Source of the DNA: a virus
Virus record (IMG/VR): IMGVR_UViG_3300049048_000052
Span: 187,781 to 251,780 of that record
Reading direction: 5' to 3' (one strand)
DNA: 64,000 nucleotides
The translations under genes were made by a program, and so were the position numbers. Below the pieces are notes generated by a model. The model had not been told where the DNA came from and did no database searches. It worked only from the letters and a program-made list of their open reading frames with translations. Shown here piece by piece: positions 58,694 to 64,000 of this stretch (position 1 is its first letter; each line of letters opens with the position of its first letter).

Positions 58694-59829
58694 TATATTT
58701 TCACATATAGTACTGGATTAAGAGGTTTGCCATAGCTGCCTCCTCTTCTAACTTCAAAATGTAAGTGGGGACCAGTAGAGAAACCAGTACTACCCATAAG
58801 ACCTATAACAATACCTTGCTTAACATCCTGACCTGTCCTAGCTATTATCTTGCTGAGGTGTGCATATCTAGTAGTTAGACCGTTGGCATGTTGTATATCC
58901 ACAATATTACCGTAGCCACCTGCGGGGCCTGTATATATAACCTTGCCATCGCCTGAGGCTAATATGGGTGTGCCTGTATTGTTAGCTATGTCAACTCCGT
59001 TATGCATTCTACCCCAGCGCCAACCAAAGGGTGAGTTAAATATGCCTTTGCAGGGGCGTATAAAACCGCCAGGGATAGGTGTGAAATTAACAGGAGGTGC
59101 TCCTATGCCAGCAGGTGCCCCAGTACCAAGTACACCCATACCTGGAGCGGGATAAGGATAACCTGTACCTCCTGGCCTAGCTGTAGCTATCTTAGTAGCA
59201 CAGCCTGTATATATAATACGATCCGCCACCGTATAAGGAGGTGGGTCACAATTAGATCCTGTTAACATTATAGATAATGCTCCTTCGCCTGATGGTAATT
59301 GAGGGGCTGTACCTGCTACTGGGCTATTAGTAGGGCTATTAGGATTGATAGTATCACCTAAGGCTACTGCACCGTCCCCTAATCTTTTACCCTTGAAGGC
59401 TGCAAACTTCTTCTTAACATCACTAAGTGTACAGACACCTTGTTTACTATACCTCCAGGGAGGTAGTGATGCCCACTCGTGGGATAGCTTATTCATAGCG
59501 GCCTCTATATTACCACTAAGGACCTCCTTAAGAGCAAACTGCTTTCTATGTATAAGGACTATAGCAACTAGATCTTGATTATGAGGTGAGAAGTCTGTGG
59601 CCCCCGCAAACCTCTTATAACTATCCCAGGTTGTACTAATAAACTGATAGCGGCCTGCTGCATCAGAATTCACACTTCTCTGATATTGTCTAGGATGGTC
59701 GGCATAAGAATATAGCTTCTTATAAGTAACGATGGTGTTATAGGTGGCGCCCTCACAACTGGCTATCACATTAAGCATGGCCCTAATGTTATCGTTCTTT
59801 AGCAGATTCTCATAATAGTCTCTAGACAT
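58693..59829 (-). CDS. Virion wall hydrolase: GH104-like lysozyme fused to M23 peptidase
   Basis: The N-terminal 148 residues resemble lambda endolysin (GH104): A-S-C-E-G-A-T-Y with catalytic E26, S-D-A-A-G-R-Y-Q-F (55-63), D-F-S-P-H-N-Q-D-L-V-A (79-89) and W-A-S-L-P-P. A Pro/Gly-rich linker (150-255) joins an M23 zinc peptidase with G-W-R-W-G-R-M-H-N-G-V-D (H276, D280) and G-P-H-L-H-F-E-V (H355, H357). It would cut both the glycan strand and the peptide crosslink so that the tail tube can pass the cell wall. It sits in the baseplate cluster and lacks a signal peptide, which points to a virion-borne rather than lysis enzyme. Confidence 0.85.
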   Translation of the reverse strand: MSRDYYENLLKNDNIRAMLNVIASCEGATYNTIVTYKKLYSYADHPRQYQRSVNSDAAGRYQFISTTWDSYKRFAGATDFSPHNQDLVAIVLIHRKQFALKEVLSGNIEAAMNKLSHEWASLPPWRYSKQGVCTLSDVKKKFAAFKGKRLGDGAVALGDTINPNSPTNSPVAGTAPQLPSGEGALSIMLTGSNCDPPPYTVADRIIYTGCATKIATARPGGTGYPYPAPGMGVLGTGAPAGIGAPPVNFTPIPGGFIRPCKGIFNSPFGWRWGRMHNGVDIANNTGTPILASGDGKVIYTGPAGGYGNIVDIQHANGLTTRYAHLSKIIARTGQDVKQGIVIGLMGSTGFSTGPHLHFEVRRGGSYGKPLNPVLYVKI

Positions 59830-60283
59830 CCTCTACTCCTAAATCTATTTGTTTAGTACGGGTAAATCTGTTTAGATATCTGTATAACTTAGACTTATCA
59901 AAGTTAATGGGGTCCTCATAATAACCAGTAGTATCTATCTCTGTATGAGTGGTAATACGATCATCCTCTATACCCGTCGCAGCTACAACCATAGCTAAAC
60001 TCATATATTGCTCCTCTGTGTACCCCTGATGAGGATCCAACACCTCTGGTGACTCTAATGCAATCTGATATGCGAAGTCGTCTACTGAGTTGTTAATGGA
60101 CTCTCCATTAAATTCAGTATTAGCAGCGGCAAATGCTTTCATATTGGAGGCCACCCCATAAAGGATAATACCATCCCTGGTTATCAGGACATGGTAACTG
60201 ACGCCGGAGGATGCAGATTGTAACTCCCTTAGGGCCTGTTGTATTGGTACCCCAGTCTCATGTATAACTACTATTGGTTTCAT
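59822..60283 (-). CDS. Amidase_2-like N-acetylmuramoyl-L-alanine amidase
   Basis: This 153-residue protein has the zinc-site order of the PGRP/amidase_2 fold: H8 in V-V-I-H-E-T, H113 in T-T-H-T-E-I-D and D124 in E-D-P-I-N-F-D. It also has S-Y-H-V-L-I-T-R-D-G-I-I-L-Y as the core strand pair. It would cleave between the glycan strand and the first alanine. It is small and overlaps the GH104/M23 gene by 8 bases, so the two wall enzymes are made together. Confidence 0.7.
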   Translation of the reverse strand: MKPIVVIHETGVPIQQALRELQSASSGVSYHVLITRDGIILYGVASNMKAFAAANTEFNGESINNSVDDFAYQIALESPEVLDPHQGYTEEQYMSLAMVVAATGIEDDRITTHTEIDTTGYYEDPINFDKSKLYRYLNRFTRTKQIDLGVEDV

Positions 60284-60292
60284 GTTTTATCT

Positions 60293-62008
60293 TTATAGTA
60301 GAGTGTTCAATAGTTCTGTAAGTCTAGTATAAGCAGACCCAGTCAGGTGTATGCCGTCTGTAGTAAACTCTTTCTTGATAGATCCGTTACTAGAGACTAT
60401 AGATGAGTAAGCATCAAAGTAACTATAACTAGTACCGCCGCTAGCCCTAAGCCTATCGTTTATCCACAGAATGTCCTTATTCTGGACGTTAGCAATCTTA
60501 TCCTTATAATCCTTATTAATAGCGGTGATCTCATCAGGAGCACTCTTAGGTAGGATAGACTGTATATATATCTTAGTGGTGGGAGAGGCTGTATTTATAC
60601 GCTTAACTGTCTCCATTAAGTTTTTATATACATCCTCCCTATTTCTGCCTGCTAATAAATCATTAATACCTACGGCAAGTACTACTGTTTTGGGTTTGTT
60701 GCTGGCTATTTGGTTAGCTCGATTAAGAAGGCCAATAGAGCTCTCCCCCGATATACCTTGGTTCAATACCTTATTATTCAATAGAGTAGGAGGTATTCTC
60801 TGTACTATAGAGTCTCCTGCTATAATCGAGGCTCCAGAGGTAGATGACTCCTTCTCAAATAAAGACAACCAGTCTGAATACTTAGGGGATCCAGGAGGTG
60901 CCTCAGTCTTAAAGGCTGCTTTATATCTAGTCCTATAAATAGATTCACCTGATACCTGGGTAGTATTCCTTAGGGCCATATTAGCAGGATTCACTGCGGC
61001 GTTCCTTTGGTCTGCAGGCATATAAGTAGCACCATCTACTGCCAGCTTAACCTCACTAGGTTTAGAGCCTGTCTCATTGCCATACTTAGTCTGTAGAATA
61101 TCAGCCTGTGCCATAGTCGAGGCGGATTGAGTATTACAATCCTTAGCCCTATCTAAGGCTAACTTACTAAGCTCTTGGTTCTGCTCGGCTCTATATGTAG
61201 CAGGCAATGGCTCATTAAAATCACTAAGTACTGGAGGAGTATCGCTGACTGGTACTAAGGGCTTAACCCCACTTGCAGTAGTAGCTAAGGAGCCTCCTAT
61301 AGCCCTACCTATAAAATAAGCTATACGACTGTGAGTGGAGGCTAACCTAAGCATTTGGGTACATTTCTCCTCTGTAGTACCCCCACTAACAGTGATATTG
61401 TTACCGTCGGAGTAGTTGATAATAGAGCCAAAGGTATAGGAGACTAACTCTGTACCATTCTTCATTATGATAGAACCAGTCTGTCCCCTAGAGGCGGCCT
61501 TGTCCTGTATCGTATCGTGGAACTCAGGGGAGTCATAGGCTGTGGCCATTACCTTAGAGCCTATAAATGAGAAGTCAGCCTCAGGCTGTGTAACCCTATT
61601 AGGATGGATACTTGTTTGATTAGCTTCTGCTTGGCCGGTATCTGAGCCTATAAGCTCACCAGGCTTATTACCTTCACCCTTGTTGAGAAACTTATCCCAT
61701 TCGCCATTAGTCCAGAAGGATCTGATGATTACTGCATCCTCTAAGACCCCATTCTTACAAAGGATTATTACAGGATCCTCATTCTGTAAGGCCTTATATT
61801 CACCATTACCATTGTAGCTGGCATACTCCGACGCTCTCTTACATTGACGAAGGGTAACACCCCAATCCATTAGATTGACATCATAGGATTGAGTGAGGTC
61901 ATTATGTCTCTGTTTATTAACAATCTTACCCATGTACATATGGTTGGAACCATAACGATTCTCAAAGGCATGATTAGTAAGAAATATATTATTAGGATTA
62001 TCGCTCAT
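60293..62008 (-). CDS. Spike/hub protein with C-terminal SGNH hydrolase
   Basis: The first 230 residues have OB-fold-like strands (M-G-K-I-V-N-K-Q, S-Y-D-V-N-L-M-D-W-G, P-V-I-I-L-C-K-N-G), as in gp5 or VgrG spike proteins. From about 390 the SGNH/GDSL hydrolase is complete: G-D-S-I with nucleophile S400, G-I-N-D (447-450) and T-D-G-I-H-L with D551 and H554. SGNH domains on phage tails usually remove acetyl or other acyl groups from surface polysaccharide. It is next to the hub-like gene and the wall hydrolases, so it is probably a baseplate spike that deacylates the host envelope. Confidence 0.78.
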   Translation of the reverse strand: MSDNPNNIFLTNHAFENRYGSNHMYMGKIVNKQRHNDLTQSYDVNLMDWGVTLRQCKRASEYASYNGNGEYKALQNEDPVIILCKNGVLEDAVIIRSFWTNGEWDKFLNKGEGNKPGELIGSDTGQAEANQTSIHPNRVTQPEADFSFIGSKVMATAYDSPEFHDTIQDKAASRGQTGSIIMKNGTELVSYTFGSIINYSDGNNITVSGGTTEEKCTQMLRLASTHSRIAYFIGRAIGGSLATTASGVKPLVPVSDTPPVLSDFNEPLPATYRAEQNQELSKLALDRAKDCNTQSASTMAQADILQTKYGNETGSKPSEVKLAVDGATYMPADQRNAAVNPANMALRNTTQVSGESIYRTRYKAAFKTEAPPGSPKYSDWLSLFEKESSTSGASIIAGDSIVQRIPPTLLNNKVLNQGISGESSIGLLNRANQIASNKPKTVVLAVGINDLLAGRNREDVYKNLMETVKRINTASPTTKIYIQSILPKSAPDEITAINKDYKDKIANVQNKDILWINDRLRASGGTSYSYFDAYSSIVSSNGSIKKEFTTDGIHLTGSAYTRLTELLNTLL

Positions 62009-62016
62009 AGTTCTCC

Positions 62017-63897
62017 TTAGAAATCACTAACCATTGCAACTTCACTAGTGTAACCAGCGGATTTGCCTTGGGTAATAATCTTATGTTTTATACTTCTAAC
62101 CTTGTATACAGGTAGGATAAGCTTATCCTTATTAGTCTCTATGGTTGAAGTGCGTATGGTACTCTGAGCAAGTTCACTTTGCTCAGTGATAGGTGATCCG
62201 CCTTTAGGTGTTCCAGGAGGTTTACCCTCAGAGTAACTGCTATTGAATTCATCTATAGCCTCTTCTTTGCTCTTGATGGACTTATCAGTGCCTGGATCTA
62301 CTAAGGTATGTGTGTCATGTAATACAGAGTTATATATTCTTACAGCCTCACTGGGATACCATGTTGGATCTCCCATAACTGTCATTTGTACTGCTGTAAT
62401 ATCACGAGCCCATATACGAGCCGCTGATAATCCTACAATTAAGGCCCCGCCTGCAGCACTCTTATAGGTAGATAGGGCCCCATCAAAGACTATCATATTC
62501 CTACAGGGGGGCTTTATTTTCCTATCATCTCCAGATAGTATCCAAGGTAGAGTCTCTAGGGATACCTGTATATTCTCAGCCATGGTGGCTGCGTTAGCTC
62601 CATTAGTATTAGAATCTATAACTACGAACCTATTATAAGTAGCTAAGGTTGATGTGGTGGCCCTCATAGATATAATCTGTTGATTAACACTGGGAGGTGC
62701 TTTATCCCTGGGCCAATCTTTAAAGAAGTATGTTCTATAAGATCTTAATTTATCTTTGAATCCTGAGTTATCTAATACTCTAGGACCAAAGACAAAGTCG
62801 CCATTTACATGTGAGGTAAAGAAGTCTATCGGTCTTTCCTCTGTGGCAGCTAGGAATTGTATTATTTCTAGAGGGCTTCTATTAAGTATCTGAAAGACAG
62901 AGCCTCCACCCTGACTCTTAACTAACGGAGGTCTCTGTACCCAAGTGTGAAACCTGGGTCTACTAAGATAGTCCATAACCTTATGAGTAGCAAACCTCAT
63001 CCATTTAGCTGGGTCCTCTGCGGCATCCTCTTGAGTGAAGCTAACTCTATTATTGTTGTCAGTAGGATATGCGGTGAATGATTGGGCTAAAGGCTCCTCC
63101 TCAGCACCTAGTATAGGCTTCCAACATGTAGGTTCCGTCTGGTCTGCGGTAGGTACGTCGCCTGTGGCAGCCTTAGCTACCTGTATAAGTATCTTATCTC
63201 TTCTACCTTCAGCAACCCCTGTGCCAGCATTCTTATCTTTATTAGAGGGGCCTGCTAGCTCTGGTATAGATATTATCTTAGTGTCCTGAAACACTCTACC
63301 CCTATCTCTGCAAGATATAACATACTGCACCCCACCCCTCGCATCAGCAAGAAGGTCTAGCTTATCTATAAATCCCCAGAATACTGGGGCAAAAGGCTTA
63401 CTTGGGTTATGTTTCATTTCCCCTGTAGCCTGAAATGGTTCAACAGGGTAATCATCTAGCATGTCAGCAGTAATAGGAGTAGTAGGGCTATCTATGTAAC
63501 CCATGTAGACTCTTATTTCATCCTCTACTGTTAAATAAGGATAATTACCGCCCCTAATCTCTTTAAGGTTAGGAAGAGGTGGTATAGGCGTAAGGGAATC
63601 TTTAAGAGGACATGTAAGTGTAATCATTGCGGTTGATACACTCCAATCTCTTACAAGGTCTATACTAATAGACTTGATGGCCCATTCTAATACAGTGTCC
63701 TGAGTCTTTAGGTCTTGAGCATTCTTTATTTGGGCGGGGGTAAGATTGATGTTTGGTCCTTCCGCTTTAAGTATTGTGTAATACCCCTTAACATCATACT
63801 TAGTAGTAAAGAGTATGTGTTGATAAGGTGATTTATTACCTGCGTATACTACTACTGCGGCAGGTACTACTGCATCTGGACTATATGTCTTAGCCAT
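62017..63897 (-). CDS. Baseplate hub protein (gp27/late control D-like)
   Basis: This 626-residue protein is the first gene of the right-arm transcript in this window. The segments S-I-D-L-V-R-D-W-S-V-S-T-A-M-I-T-L, V-E-D-E-I-R-V-Y-M-G-Y, W-G-F-I-D-K-L-D and Y-V-I-S-C-R-D-R-G-R-V-F are like gp27/gpD hub proteins, which form the ring that holds the spike. The adjoining spike gene supports this. No catalytic motif is seen. It has a promoter-like sequence upstream and a terminator beyond it. Confidence 0.65.
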   Translation of the reverse strand: MAKTYSPDAVVPAAVVVYAGNKSPYQHILFTTKYDVKGYYTILKAEGPNINLTPAQIKNAQDLKTQDTVLEWAIKSISIDLVRDWSVSTAMITLTCPLKDSLTPIPPLPNLKEIRGGNYPYLTVEDEIRVYMGYIDSPTTPITADMLDDYPVEPFQATGEMKHNPSKPFAPVFWGFIDKLDLLADARGGVQYVISCRDRGRVFQDTKIISIPELAGPSNKDKNAGTGVAEGRRDKILIQVAKAATGDVPTADQTEPTCWKPILGAEEEPLAQSFTAYPTDNNNRVSFTQEDAAEDPAKWMRFATHKVMDYLSRPRFHTWVQRPPLVKSQGGGSVFQILNRSPLEIIQFLAATEERPIDFFTSHVNGDFVFGPRVLDNSGFKDKLRSYRTYFFKDWPRDKAPPSVNQQIISMRATTSTLATYNRFVVIDSNTNGANAATMAENIQVSLETLPWILSGDDRKIKPPCRNMIVFDGALSTYKSAAGGALIVGLSAARIWARDITAVQMTVMGDPTWYPSEAVRIYNSVLHDTHTLVDPGTDKSIKSKEEAIDEFNSSYSEGKPPGTPKGGSPITEQSELAQSTIRTSTIETNKDKLILPVYKVRSIKHKIITQGKSAGYTSEVAMVSDF

Positions 63898-63923
63898 GTT
63901 CTCTTAATATATCTCTTAATTAA

Positions 63924-63935
63924 ATATAAGCTAAA
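63924..63935 (-). promoter_or_regulatory. Promoter-like sequence of the baseplate transcript
   Basis: On the - strand TTTAGCTTATAT lies 26 bases before the hub-gene ATG, inside an AT-rich region that also has TATATT 8 bases before the start. It shares TTTAGCT(T)ATAT with the element at 43084-43094 and likewise comes just after a terminator. Confidence 0.4.
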
Positions 63936-63944
63936 ATGAACAAT

Positions 63945-63971
63945 AAAAAACTGTCCCGATTAGGACAGTTT
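63945..63971 (-). terminator. Intrinsic terminator of a transcript entering from the right
   Basis: AAACTGTCC (63948-63956), loop CGATTA and GGACAGTTT (63963-63971) form a 9-bp stem, followed on the - strand by TTTTTT (complement of 63945-63950). The gene it ends lies beyond 64000. The remaining bases 63972-64000 hold nothing I can identify. Confidence 0.88.
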
Positions 63972-64000
63972 ATATAATAGGCTGTTAGGTGTGGTCTAGT

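Noticed and set aside
60525-60938. + strand frame opposite the SGNH region
   Set aside because: The opposite strand encodes a full set of SGNH motifs, so this frame is a shadow.
1-64000. CRISPR array, insertion sequence, integrase or repressor
   Set aside because: I found no direct-repeat array, no transposase-like frame and no serine or tyrosine recombinase.

Overview
The window is part of the genome of a large tailed bacteriophage with a contractile tail (myovirus-like). The evidence is a terminase large subunit, a GPW/gp25-type baseplate wedge protein, a baseplate J protein, a hub-like protein, several virion wall-degrading enzymes and many tail-fibre-like proteins, next to a compact phage replication and recombination set. 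Genes are packed tightly, often with ATGA or TAATG overlaps. Coding sequence is moderately AT-rich and favours AGG/AGA, CTA/TTA and ATA codons. The host cannot be read from the sequence. Paired DUF4815-type tail proteins and the many starts without a Shine-Dalgarno site would fit a cyanobacterial or other freshwater host, but this is only a suggestion. No integrase, repressor or lysogeny module is visible.

Left arm (1-16526, all + strand): two small paralogous ORFs; a tRNA with CAU anticodon flanked by hairpins; an RNA ligase; a second pair of small paralogs; a DUF5662 protein; a methyltransferase-like protein; a DUF3307-like membrane protein; a small YHGT protein; a DEDDh exonuclease; a minimal tRNA-like remnant; an SF1 (Dda/Pif1-like) helicase; a gene for a DUF692/MNIO-like TIM-barrel protein inside a family of NPGP-motif paralogs; ATP-dependent DNA ligase; DnaG-type primase; a helix-rich DUF7178-like protein; a degenerate RNase HII-like protein; a RuvC-like resolvase; a PD-(D/E)XK nuclease with a possible Fe-S cluster; two small membrane proteins; and an HTH regulator plus an alpha-helical protein. 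Together these cover priming, unwinding, primer removal, nick sealing, junction resolution and tRNA/RNA repair. The left-arm transcript appears to end at a hairpin terminator (16583-16617) that lies inside the 3' coding end of the first opposing gene.

Right arm (16523-63897, all - strand, read right to left): hub-like protein, spike/SGNH hydrolase, amidase, GH104+M23 double-domain wall hydrolase, several baseplate proteins (a beta-repeat protein, gp25, gpJ), tail fibres, a terminator, a flavoprotein oxygenase-like gene with its own promoter-like sequence, two very large DUF4815 proteins, further virion proteins, the terminase large subunit and finally a 2961-residue protein with an N-terminal staphylococcal-nuclease domain. 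Capsid, portal, sheath and tube genes are not in the window and probably lie to the right.

The most unusual items are the MNIO-like protein with its NPGP neighbours, the flavoprotein embedded in the tail operon, the giant nuclease-headed protein, the RNase HII-like protein lacking a catalytic aspartate, the acceptor/T-arm-only tRNA remnant and a recurring ATTGATT heptamer in left-arm gene gaps.
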